Source: Insolitispirillum peregrinum
GTDB taxonomy: Bacteria > Pseudomonadota > Alphaproteobacteria > Rhodospirillales > Rhodospirillaceae
Direction: 5' to 3' (one strand)
DNA length: 64,000 bases
NCBI RefSeq assembly: GCF_042665255.1
Contig: NZ_JBHTCD010000003.1
Shown: piece by piece, positions 1 to 7,237 of the stretch
Layout of the letters: each line of letters begins with the position of its first letter
Numbering within the stretch: the first letter of the stretch is position 1
Program-made: the position numbers and the translations under genes
Notes under the pieces: model-generated
Told to the model about the DNA's origin: nothing
What the model saw: only the letters and a program-made list of their open reading frames with translations
Databases searched by the model: none

Positions 1-1
1 A

Positions 2-157
2 CCTCATGATGCCGACAAGTACAAGCTGCGGCATCTCGTCGAGAATTTCTTTCAGAAACTGAAAGAATTCAAGAGGATCGCCACTCGCTCCTGTAAGACA
101 GACCAGAGCTTCACTGCCATGATCCAGATTGCAGCAACCGTCATCCGAACAAGATGA
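2..157 (+). CDS. IS5-family transposase, C-terminal fragment (cut by window edge)
   Basis: The first 51 codons in the window read as the end of an IS5-family (IS427/IS1031-like) DDE transposase. The recognisable part is the RHLVENFFQKLKEFKRIATR stretch, which carries the catalytic Glu region (the E of the Y/R-E motif) and is followed by the usual Ala-rich tail and a TGA stop. The rest of the element lies left of the window, so integrity cannot be judged. The right end of the element is probably within about 20 bp after the stop, because the sequence beyond position 177 already reads as antitoxin-derived DNA on the other strand. Family assignment is from motif memory only. Confidence 0.75.
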   Translation, partial: PHDADKYKLRHLVENFFQKLKEFKRIATRSCKTDQSFTAMIQIAATVIRTR

Positions 158-170
158 ATGTCAACAATCC

Positions 171-296
171 CTAGTCCTGAAGGTTAATCCAAAACTCCGT
201 TGCCGTCCCCAGAGCTTTGGCAATGTAATGCTCCCACAGGATTTAGGCGGGGTGAGTGGGGTTGCTGTTCCGGCGCAAAGGGGCGCTGTCCGTCAT
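171..296 (-). pseudogene. higA-like antitoxin remnant (nonsense codon, internal deletion, IS-truncated)
   Basis: Reading from an ATG that overlaps the stop of the upstream toxin gene as ATGA, the frame gives a HigA-type start ending in NPTHPA, then TAA at codon 18 where the family has the E of HPGEIL. It resumes in the same frame as ILWEHYI and then joins directly to AKALGTATEFWINLQ, the typical end of a HigA protein. About 50 residues that should contain the helix-turn-helix are missing. The frame then stops beside the presumed IS end. The partner is therefore broken in three ways: a nonsense change, an internal deletion and a lost tail. The parts are seen directly; the identity of the ancestor is inferred from family pattern. 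Confidence 0.72.
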
Positions 297-574
297 CGGT
301 GGTAGTCCCCGAATTCCAGGATAGTTGCGGTTACGCCAGTCCATTCAAAGACGATCCGCACATTCCCCGAAACCCTCATCGCATACTGCCCTTCGCGAGG
401 ACCCTTCAGGCAGTGGAAGCCTTTAACCCCGCTGCACTCATGCAGAGAAGAGATTTTTGCAAGGTGTCGCAGAATGAACAACGCGTTTTTCCAGTACCGC
501 GCGCCTATTTTGGCAGTTCTTCCAAATGCGAACAATTCACACAGGCTATGGTGTGAAATACGATCAATAGCCAT
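293..574 (-). CDS. HigB/RelE-family mRNA interferase toxin (second copy, partner broken)
   Basis: This 93-residue protein has the HigB layout: a basic N-terminal half, the LKGPREGQYAMRVSGN core, and the C-terminal FGDYH that matches the family's (D/E)YH. Such toxins cleave mRNA on the ribosome. The ATG is preceded by GGGAGG at good spacing; an upstream in-frame ATG would add 11 unlikely residues. The family's GNWRI is GNVRI here, a substitution at a normally conserved tryptophan. Its own antitoxin gene directly downstream is a pseudogene, so the toxin is either neutralised by the intact HigA next door or is itself inactive. Confidence 0.8.
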   Translation of the reverse strand: MAIDRISHHSLCELFAFGRTAKIGARYWKNALFILRHLAKISSLHECSGVKGFHCLKGPREGQYAMRVSGNVRIVFEWTGVTATILEFGDYHR

Positions 575-662
575 CCGTACCTCCCATTTAAAAATCCGTG
601 GAATCACGGATTTCCAAAAAATTCAGGTACGGGAAAATTTTCTTTTATGGGGTTTTGTTCCT

Positions 663-986
663 TCAGAGATAGACAGTAGCAGCCGAACTGTCAACAACCT
701 TCAAGGTCGGAATAGCCGAAACATCAACATCACGGGTGGCGTGCCATGCGTCATAGGCACCTTGCATTCTAATCCACAGCAAAGGCTCGGTGCTAAACAG
801 CTTGCCGAGGCGAACGGCAACCTCGGGGCTAACGGGCTTTCGTTCAGCGAGAATGTCGTGAAGGTGCTGGCGGGAAATGCCGAGCATTCGGGCAATCTCT
901 GCCTTTGCTTTGCCAGTGGCGGGAATAACGTCTTCTCGCAAAACTTCGCCGGGGTGCGCTGGGCAACGGTTGGGATTACGGCTCAT
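663..986 (-). CDS. higA: HigA-family antitoxin (XRE helix-turn-helix)
   Basis: A 107-residue protein with the HPGEVLRED start and an XRE helix-turn-helix (about residues 27-50, around EIARMLGISRQHLHDILAER) typical of HigA. It should bind HigB and repress the operon promoter. It lies 12 bp after the toxin stop with AGGAGGG in front of its ATG, giving the toxin-first order characteristic of higBA. The C-terminal 20 residues are family-variable. It is intact and could also be the only surviving antidote for the second toxin downstream. Confidence 0.88.
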   Translation of the reverse strand: MSRNPNRCPAHPGEVLREDVIPATGKAKAEIARMLGISRQHLHDILAERKPVSPEVAVRLGKLFSTEPLLWIRMQGAYDAWHATRDVDVSAIPTLKVVDSSAATVYL

Positions 987-998
987 GGGGTGGCCCTC

Positions 999-1274
999 CT
1001 AGTGATATTGTTCAAAGTCTAGGATGTAGGCATCACCATCCCTGAATTCAAAGGTGATGCACCACGGGCCATTGACATGAACAGTGTAACGGGGTGGCAT
1101 ATCGCCCTTCAGGCTATGGAAGTCAAAACCGGGAAGGTTCATATCCTCGGGCACGGTTGCAGCGTCCAGAACATCCAGCCGTCGCAAGATGCGTTGGTGC
1201 ATTCGGGCATCAATCTTGGATTTACCAGTTTCCCACAGGGCTTTTAGCTGTTTGTTGGTAAAGCTCTTGATCAT
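999..1274 (-). CDS. higB: HigB-family mRNA interferase toxin
   Basis: A 91-residue HigB/RelE-like toxin starting MIKSF, with the FHSLKGDMPPRYTVHVNG core and a terminal FEQYH, as expected for the family. It is the first gene of an intact higBA pair. I chose the ATG that gives the family N-terminus; the longer frame adds ten residues lying inside the promoter. AAGGA is 12 bases before the ATG, a long spacing, and the predicted transcription start falls almost on the start codon, so translation may be from a very short leader. Confidence 0.87.
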   Translation of the reverse strand: MIKSFTNKQLKALWETGKSKIDARMHQRILRRLDVLDAATVPEDMNLPGFDFHSLKGDMPPRYTVHVNGPWCITFEFRDGDAYILDFEQYH

Positions 1275-1280
1275 GCGATG

Positions 1281-1309
1281 ACTGTATCCTTTTCGCTTAC
1301 ACATGTCAA
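1281..1309 (-). promoter_or_regulatory. higBA promoter with direct repeats
   Basis: On the minus strand TTGACA is followed after 17 bases by TACAGT, a near-consensus housekeeping promoter whose start point would fall within about 2 bases of the higB ATG. The -35 region overlaps one of two copies of a GACATG...TAAGC motif about 20 bp apart, plausible operator half-sites for HigA or HigBA autorepression. The motifs are seen; their function is inferred. Confidence 0.6.
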
Positions 1310-1727
1310 CTATCGGCTTACATGTCTCCCGGCCTATACGACGCTTTCCAACAGCTCAATTGTGGGTCTTGCGGTTAAAGAGGTTCATGGGCTTATGGAC
1401 TTCCTAAAATCAGCACTGCTATCTGGGGTAGATTAATGCCCAAGACCGAATAGGAATATCAAAAAATGCCTAACTCAATTGGGATGCTTTGGGGGGCAAA
1501 AAGCAAAGGCGTTTTTGGTAGCCATGGAAAGGAGGTAGGCAACGCCCAGCCTCGCGGACTATGAGTTTTCGGACGCTATAAAAAGGGGGAAGATCAAAGC
1601 ACGGAACCATCTCTCTGTCATGGTCAACAGATATGATTTCAGGTGTCCCAACCGACATCTTTAATTTGCATAGAAAGGTGGGTTGGATTTGAAAAACGGC
1701 CTGAAAGGCGCATAAATCCTTTAGTGC
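1310..1727 (-). other. Stretch between tRNA-Ser and higBA with no supportable gene
   Basis: The only open frame here is a 62-codon minus-strand frame (about 1470-1658) with no family resemblance and no good ribosome binding site, so it is not called. The base composition is more AT-rich than the flanks. The stretch lies 3' of a tRNA gene and next to toxin-antitoxin and IS sequences, suggesting an island edge, but no integrase or repeated tRNA end is visible. Confidence 0.5.
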
Positions 1728-1819
1728 TGGCGGAGCGGGAGGGATTCGAACCCTCGGTACCTGTTACCAAGTACGACAGTTTAGCAAACTGCTGGTTTCA
1801 GCCACTCACCCACCGCTCC
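1728..1819 (-). tRNA. serX: tRNA-Ser (anticodon GCU)
   Basis: The minus strand reads GGAGCGG at the 5' end and CCGCTCCGCCA at the 3' end, pairing as the acceptor stem with an encoded CCA. The anticodon arm CAGTTTGCTAAACTG places GCT in the loop, decoding AGC/AGU serine. There is a long variable arm and a T arm with GGTTCGAATCC. Length is 92 including CCA, as expected for a class II tRNA. The gene symbol is a conventional label only. Confidence 0.96.
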
Positions 1820-2013
1820 GTAGCAGTACGTTCGCCCTGTCGGGCTTGGCTGAGGAGCCGGTTTTTAGAGGAAATCGAGGGGGGCGTCAATAGGTTATCT
1901 ACGTTTTTTTGTGATTTTTTATCGCGCTCCCCCTTTCTCGCTCTTGCGGCCCCTGACGTGGCCCTGTACCAGCATCAGATGCTCCCCTTGACCCTGCCGT
2001 GATGGAGGCTTTT

Positions 2014-2907
2014 GTGTCGTCTGCTTCTCCGACCGCCTCTCCGGCGTGGTATCTGTCGTTGATGCCGTTGCTGTTCGTGCTGTTGTGGTCCACCGGCTTT
2101 ATCGGGGCCAAGTTCGGGCTGCCCTATGCCGAGCCGCTGACCTTTCTGGAGGTGCGGTATCTGCTGTTGGTGGCCTTGCTGGTGCCGTTTGCCATCCTCA
2201 GCCGGGCGCGCTGGCCGAACTGGCGGCTGGCCGGGCATATTGCGGTGTCCGGGGTGCTGGTCCATGCCATCTATCTGGGGGGTGTTTTTCTCGCCATCGC
2301 TCATGGCCTGTCGGCGGGGTTGACCTCGCTGGTGGTCGGCTTGCAGCCCCTGCTGACGGCGGTGGCGGTCGGGCCGTTTCTGGGCGAGCGGGTCAGCGGT
2401 CGCCAGTGGGTCGGCTTTTTGCTCGGCCTGTGCGGAGTGGTGCTGGTGGTGCTGGAAAAGCTGCTGGCCGCCAACCATGTCGGCCTCAGCTGGAGCGGCT
2501 TTGCCCTGGCGGCGGCGGCGCTGGTGGCGATGACCGTTGGCACCTTGTACCAGAAGAAATTCTGTAGCGGCATGGAGCTGCGCACCGGCACGGCGATTCA
2601 GTACCTCGCTGCTGCGGCGGTGAACGGGGTGGCGGCGCTGTCGCTGGAAACGATGGACATTCACTGGAGCCACGAGTTCATCTTTGCCGTTCTGTGGCTG
2701 GTGTTCGTGCTGTCGATCGGGGCGATCAGCCTGTTGATGGTGATGATCCGCCGCGGGGCGGTGGCTCAGGTGGCGAGCTTTTTGTACATGGTGCCCCCCG
2801 TCACCGCCCTGATCGCCTGGGGTCTGTTCGACGAGCGTCTGGGGCTGATGGCTCTGGGGGGCATGGCGGTGGCGATGGCCGGGGTGGCGCTGGTGGTCCG
2901 GCGTTAA
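2014..2907 (+). CDS. EamA/DMT-superfamily transporter
   Basis: A protein of about 298 residues with ten hydrophobic segments in two repeated halves, the EamA layout (LWSTGFIGAKFGLPYAEPLT in the first helix region and GLFDERLG near the end). Members export metabolites or amino acids across the inner membrane; the substrate is unknown. I prefer the GTG at 2014 because GGAGG lies five bases before it. An ATG 12 bases upstream is possible but has no ribosome binding site. Its stop overlaps the end of the convergent esterase gene by four bases. A second EamA gene follows 0.9 kb downstream. Confidence 0.85.
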   Translation: MSSASPTASPAWYLSLMPLLFVLLWSTGFIGAKFGLPYAEPLTFLEVRYLLLVALLVPFAILSRARWPNWRLAGHIAVSGVLVHAIYLGGVFLAIAHGLSAGLTSLVVGLQPLLTAVAVGPFLGERVSGRQWVGFLLGLCGVVLVVLEKLLAANHVGLSWSGFALAAAALVAMTVGTLYQKKFCSGMELRTGTAIQYLAAAAVNGVAALSLETMDIHWSHEFIFAVLWLVFVLSIGAISLLMVMIRRGAVAQVASFLYMVPPVTALIAWGLFDERLGLMALGGMAVAMAGVALVVRR

Positions 2908-3605
2908 CGCAGGCGTGGTGTCAGGAAGGCAATCGCCCGTTCGACGCCAATCTCATCAATGCCGTGACCCAGACGGGGGCGGCGGAGGACGTCGTGGGGA
3001 ACCGCTGCGGCGGTCAGGGCGTCTTCGGCCAGGGCCAGCGCCCGCATCGGCAGGATGTCGTCCTGTTCGCCGTGGACCAACAGGACCGGCGGGCGGGCGG
3101 TGATCTCGGCGGCCAGACGGCTGGCTCCGGTCAGCGCCCCGGAGAAGGTGACCACACCGGCCACCGGCTCGGCGTGACGCAGGACGACGTGCAGGGCCAT
3201 CATTGACCCTTGCGAAAAGCCGATCAACGCCAGCTTTTGGTGGCCGATTTGATAGGCGGTGCAGAGTTCTCCCAGATACTGGTTGAGGCGCTCTGCCGCC
3301 TGAGCCGTGCCGCTGTACAAGGTATCCATGGCATCGGCGAAGGTGTGCGGATTGCGGCGCAGCAGCTCGGGGTCATAGTCGTTGAGCGAAAACCACTGTC
3401 GCCCGAAGGCCGAGATTTCGCATTCTTCGGGGGCGTCGGGGGCGTGAAAGGCGGTGTTGGGAAGCTGGCGGGCAAAATAGGGGGCGAGGCTGATCAGGTC
3501 GTTGCCATCGGCGCCATAGCCGTGCAGGAAAACAACGGCGCTGTCGGTCTGGCCCGAGGCGGCGGGGCGTGAAGGGCCGTTCAGGCAAAAGGACGGGGTG
3601 GTCAC
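2904..3605 (-). CDS. Phospholipase/carboxylesterase family alpha/beta hydrolase
   Basis: A 233-residue single-domain hydrolase of the Abhydrolase_2 (YpfH-like) family. The early strand reads VVFLHGYGADGND, the nucleophile elbow is GFSQG with its Ser at about residue 129, and the acid and base are in HGEQDDILP and RLGHGI. This is a complete Ser-Asp-His set. Substrates are likely small carboxyl esters or lysophospholipids in the cytoplasm; no signal peptide is seen. The start is GTG with AAGGAG eight bases upstream. It is monocistronic between two divergently or convergently placed transporters. Confidence 0.86.
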   Translation of the reverse strand: MTTPSFCLNGPSRPAASGQTDSAVVFLHGYGADGNDLISLAPYFARQLPNTAFHAPDAPEECEISAFGRQWFSLNDYDPELLRRNPHTFADAMDTLYSGTAQAAERLNQYLGELCTAYQIGHQKLALIGFSQGSMMALHVVLRHAEPVAGVVTFSGALTGASRLAAEITARPPVLLVHGEQDDILPMRALALAEDALTAAAVPHDVLRRPRLGHGIDEIGVERAIAFLTPRLR

Positions 3606-3791
3606 GGGGAAGGCTCCTTGAGTGAACGAAAGAGAGCATCCATCAAGCGGGATTTGGCGGGCGGCGTCCAGACTTTCCTCCCTGTTTTATGACAATGCAT
3701 TCTCCGTGAAGTTCAGGTAAAAACGGCACCTGTCCTTTTTGTAACCTGATTTCGTGCCCTGCACGATCATCCAGCCGATGGTTCCCCCACC

Positions 3792-4709
3792 ATGTCTCGC
3801 ATGACCGCCAACCTGCTGCTTTTGCTGACCGCCTTTATCTGGGGGACGGCCTTCGTCGCTCAAAAGCTGGCTTTCGTCGGCGCCGACGGGACTGCCCAGC
3901 TCCATAATGGCGTTGGCCCGTTGACCTTCACCGGTACCCGCTTCCTGATCGGGGCGCTGGTGGTGGCGCCGTTTGCCTGGCGGGAAGCCCGGCAGCAGGG
4001 AGGATCGTTCTCTGTCGGCGACTGGCTGGGGTTTGCTGTTTGTGGGCTGGCGCTGTTTGCCGGGTCCTATGCCCAGCAGGTGGGGATCATTCTGACCACC
4101 GTTTCCAATGCCGGTTTCCTGACCGCCCTCTATGTGCCGATTGTGCCGGTGCTGGCGTTGCTGGTGTTCAAAAAGCGGCCCTATTGGGTGGTGTGGCCGG
4201 CGGCGGCCTGTACCGCCTTTGGGGCGTTTTTGCTCAACAATGCCTCGCTGACGGCCTTTGGCACCGGTGACCTGTGGGTGCTGGTCGGGGCTCTGTTCTG
4301 GGGCTGTCATGTGACGGTGGTCGGGATCGTGGCGGCACGCACGCAAAGCCCGCTGCGGCTGGCGGTGTCGCAGTTCGCTCTGGCCGGTGTGCTGGGGATT
4401 GTCAGTGGTGCCATCATCGAGGCCCCGACGCTGGCCGCTTTTCAAGCCTCGACGTTTGAACTGGCCTATACCGGCCTGCTGTCGGTGGGAGTGGCGTTCA
4501 CCTTGCAGGTGGTGGGCCAGAGCCACACCCATCCGGCAGCGGCGGCGATCATTCTCAGTTCCGAGATGCTGTTTGCCGCCATTGCCGCCGCCATCGTGCT
4601 GGGCGAGCGGATGAACGGCCTGCAAATCAGCGGTGCGGCGCTGATTCTGGGCGGGATCATGGCGGTGGAAGTGATGCCGCTGCTGATGCGCCGCCTGAAG
4701 CCCCTGTAA
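3792..4709 (+). CDS. EamA/DMT-superfamily transporter
   Basis: A 305-residue protein with about ten transmembrane helices and the EamA signature near the start (AFIWGTAFVAQKLA) and end (LLFAAIAAAIVLGERM, ISGAALILGGIMAVE). It is probably an inner-membrane exporter with unknown substrate. It is only loosely similar to the other EamA protein at 2.0-2.9 kb, so this is not a recent duplication. The ATG has no obvious Shine-Dalgarno match; the hydrophobic start of the protein supports it. It converges with the exonuclease gene, leaving seven bases between stops. Confidence 0.85.
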   Translation: MSRMTANLLLLLTAFIWGTAFVAQKLAFVGADGTAQLHNGVGPLTFTGTRFLIGALVVAPFAWREARQQGGSFSVGDWLGFAVCGLALFAGSYAQQVGIILTTVSNAGFLTALYVPIVPVLALLVFKKRPYWVVWPAAACTAFGAFLLNNASLTAFGTGDLWVLVGALFWGCHVTVVGIVAARTQSPLRLAVSQFALAGVLGIVSGAIIEAPTLAAFQASTFELAYTGLLSVGVAFTLQVVGQSHTHPAAAAIILSSEMLFAAIAAAIVLGERMNGLQISGAALILGGIMAVEVMPLLMRRLKPL

Positions 4710-4716
4710 AACCGTC

Positions 4717-6315
4717 TTACCAGCCCATCGCCTGCTGGCGGGCCAGCAACTGGGTGGCCTTGCGGCTGAAGGCATAGGCTTCGGCATAGGTGCGGACCCC
4801 GGCAGCCTCCAGCAGGGGGAGCAGGCGCACATAGATGTCTGCTGTCACCAGAGCATCCCCCAGCGCGGTGTGGCGACCGTGGACATCAACGTCCAGTGTC
4901 TCGGCCACCCGGTCCAGGGTCAGCGCCGCCCCCGGTGGCAACAGCAGGCTGGCCAGCAGGATCGTGTCAAGGGTGGGTGGCTGGATGAACGGCAGGCCCG
5001 CCAGCCCACATTCCCGGCGGATCATGGCAATATCAAAAGCGATGTTGTGGCCGATCACCACCGCACCCCGGAACAGCGGCTCCAGCGATTCCCAAACCTC
5101 GCGGAAGGGTGGCGCATCACGCACCATGTCATTGCTGATACCGTGAATGGCGGTGGTATAGGGCGGAATGGGGCGCTGTGGATTGATCAGGCGGTCAATG
5201 GTGGCGACATGGAAAATCCGTGCTCCGTGCAGGCGGACGCCGCCGACCTGCACCAGCCGGTCGCCTTTGACATCCAGCCCGGTGGTTTCGGCATCAAAGA
5301 CCAGCACCGGCAGGTCTTCCAGCGGCGTATCGCGGGGGATCAACAGGGGGGAGGGGTCATTCACATCGGGGGCAGGACGGTCGTGCAGGCTGAGGTCCCA
5401 CTCGCTGGGGGTGGTGGTTCCCATCGAAGCGGCGATCGCCCGGCTGGCAATGTCTTCGTCGTTGTTAAAGCAGCGCAGGGTGGGCCGTTCGCGGGGGGGC
5501 GCCGGAACACTGGTCGGGCCGTTGCTGTCCGATGCCACCACCAGCGACAGCGCCGGGCGGGGGGCGTGGGCCGCCGGGGCAGGCGGTCGGGCCCGTTGAC
5601 TGGCATCCGGGCTGAGGCGGATCACCGTCCCCGAGTGACCGCGCAAATGAGTGATGCGGGCGGTGTAATGCGTCCCGTCCACATCTGCCAGTGTCCACGA
5701 AATGGGGCCGCTGGCGCTGCGGGCCTGTTCGATGGCTCCGACCAGTTGCAGGCGCTCAAAGCAGGCAAAGGCCGACGCCCCCAGATGCAGGCGGTCTTCG
5801 CCCAGCATGGTTTTGGCGGCGGTGTTGGTCAGGCTGATCTGCCCGTGTTCGGTGACCACCAGAATGCCTTCGTCGATCGCCCCCAGAACGGCACGCAGCC
5901 GTTCGTCGGTGGTGGCATTGGGGAACAGGCGACGGCTGATCAGGATTTCAGCGGCATGGCGCAGACGGTCGGCTTCGCGGCGCAAGGGCAGGTGTTTCAG
6001 GGCCGGGAAGGCGGGCAGGCGCCCGTCCGGGTTGGCCGAGGCAATCAACAGTGCCGCGCGCAGACGTTCCAGGCTGCGGAAATGCTGGTGCAGGCAGACC
6101 TGCACGGCAATCATTGCCAGCGTCAGGATCAGGCCCCCCGCCAGCGTCAGCCAGGCAAAGGCACGCGGCGGTGCATCTGGCAAGGCCGGAAAGGGAGTTT
6201 CGAACAGAAGTGCCGCCGCCGCCCAGATGGCCCCGGCCAGCGCAATTCCAGCCCCAATGCTGAGCAGGGCGGTGGTCATGCCCCGCAAGGACACCGGGAG
6301 TTTTCCCGTCGCCAT
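4717..6315 (-). CDS. Membrane-anchored PAS-domain DEDDh 3'-5' exonuclease
   Basis: A 532-residue protein. Two transmembrane helices (about 14-38 and 52-72) are followed by a helical linker, a PAS-like domain (about 130-225, containing AIDEGILVVTEHGQISLTN), a Pro-rich disordered linker, and a DnaQ/epsilon-type exonuclease (about 345-525). The exonuclease residues are complete: VFDAETTG, GHNIAFDIAMI, and GRHTALGDA with its His and Asp. The ATG has GAGGAA upstream. An exonuclease tied to the membrane behind a PAS sensor is an unusual architecture. It follows a LuxR response regulator by 32 bp on the same strand and may be co-transcribed with it. The substrate (DNA, RNA or nucleotide) is unknown. 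Confidence 0.82.
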   Translation of the reverse strand: MATGKLPVSLRGMTTALLSIGAGIALAGAIWAAAALLFETPFPALPDAPPRAFAWLTLAGGLILTLAMIAVQVCLHQHFRSLERLRAALLIASANPDGRLPAFPALKHLPLRREADRLRHAAEILISRRLFPNATTDERLRAVLGAIDEGILVVTEHGQISLTNTAAKTMLGEDRLHLGASAFACFERLQLVGAIEQARSASGPISWTLADVDGTHYTARITHLRGHSGTVIRLSPDASQRARPPAPAAHAPRPALSLVVASDSNGPTSVPAPPRERPTLRCFNNDEDIASRAIAASMGTTTPSEWDLSLHDRPAPDVNDPSPLLIPRDTPLEDLPVLVFDAETTGLDVKGDRLVQVGGVRLHGARIFHVATIDRLINPQRPIPPYTTAIHGISNDMVRDAPPFREVWESLEPLFRGAVVIGHNIAFDIAMIRRECGLAGLPFIQPPTLDTILLASLLLPPGAALTLDRVAETLDVDVHGRHTALGDALVTADIYVRLLPLLEAAGVRTYAEAYAFSRKATQLLARQQAMGW

Positions 6316-6347
6316 GACTGTTCCTCGCCTGTTTCTGCGCCGCCCCT

Positions 6348-7031
6348 TCACAGGGATGGCATCGCCCGGACCGTCCCCAGCATTTTGCTGGCATTCAGCA
6401 CGGCCTGCGTTCGGCTGTTGACGCGCAGCTTGCGCAAGATGGCCGAAACATGCGCCTTTACAGTGCTTTCGGCAATATCCAGTTCAAAGGCAATGACCTT
6501 GTTGGACTTGCCGAGGACCAGCATTTCCAGCACCCGCCGTTGCTGGCCGGTCAGGGCGGCATAGCCTTGCTGGAAATCGTCGTCAATCATCATCTGGCCA
6601 CGGGTGAGCGGGGCACTGAGGTCTACCGGCATATAGACCTTGCCGCTGATCACCTCGTGCAGCCCCTGCACCATGCTGGCCTTGGCCATCGATTTTGGAA
6701 TGAACCCCGCAGCGCCAAGGGTCAGGGCCTGCTGGATGGTTTCCCGTTCCTCGTCGGCCGAAACCACCACGATCGGCGTGGCCGGAACGGCGTTGCGCAG
6801 GGCGATCAGGCCGTTGAATCCGTTCATGCCCGGCATGTTGATGTCGAGCAGCAGCAGATCAAGGTCATCATTGGCAGCGATGATCATCGCTTCGTCGAGG
6901 GTGCTGGCTTCCAGTACGGCGGCGTCCGGGAAAGCCTGATCAACCACTTGCTGCAGGGCATCGCGGAACAGCGGGTGATCGTCCGCGATCAGGATCTTGC
7001 TGTGGGGGGGGGCCATGGATTGCTCAAGCAT
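6348..7031 (-). CDS. LuxR/NarL-family response regulator
   Basis: 227 residues. The receiver domain (about 12-125) has the acidic pair IADDHP, the phospho-acceptor Asp in LLLLDINMPG, and the conserved Lys in GFIPKSM. A NarL-type helix-turn-helix follows (about 155-215; LTGQQRRVLEMLVLGKSN, STVKAHVSAILRKL). It is a transcription regulator activated by an unidentified kinase, with no kinase adjacent. The ATG chosen has no Shine-Dalgarno of its own; it lies at the end of a tiny upstream frame that does, suggesting coupled translation. A second in-frame ATG lies five codons in. Confidence 0.88.
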   Translation of the reverse strand: MLEQSMAPPHSKILIADDHPLFRDALQQVVDQAFPDAAVLEASTLDEAMIIAANDDLDLLLLDINMPGMNGFNGLIALRNAVPATPIVVVSADEERETIQQALTLGAAGFIPKSMAKASMVQGLHEVISGKVYMPVDLSAPLTRGQMMIDDDFQQGYAALTGQQRRVLEMLVLGKSNKVIAFELDIAESTVKAHVSAILRKLRVNSRTQAVLNASKMLGTVRAMPSL

Positions 7032-7053
7032 GGCCGTGCGTCCGTACTGTCAT
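7024..7053 (-). CDS. Nine-codon upstream ORF overlapping the response regulator start
   Basis: GGGAGGAG lies eight bases before an ATG that opens a nine-codon frame (MTVRTHGHA, then TGA). Its last codons overlap the start codon of the response regulator in another frame. The strong ribosome binding site belongs to this small frame and not to the regulator, so the arrangement looks like translational coupling or a leader-peptide control. It could also mean the true regulator start is misread or a frame error is present. Confidence 0.4.
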   Translation of the reverse strand: MTVRTHGHA

Positions 7054-7237
7054 GGTGCTTTCTCCTCCCTGAGCCATGACGGCTGTCATCCGGCACCATC
7101 CCGTCCCCGGGCGCTCTTGTCGGCGCGGTACTGCGGGGGGGGATTGTTATGGCATCCGTGAGGCTATTCTAAAGCATCATGAGAAAAAGTGGGAATTGCT
7201 TTTTCGCCACACCGCTGTGCTCCCCACCGGAGAGCTG

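Noticed and set aside
1470..1658. 62-codon minus-strand frame between tRNA-Ser and higB
   Set aside because: No family resemblance, no ribosome binding site, and composition not like neighbouring genes.
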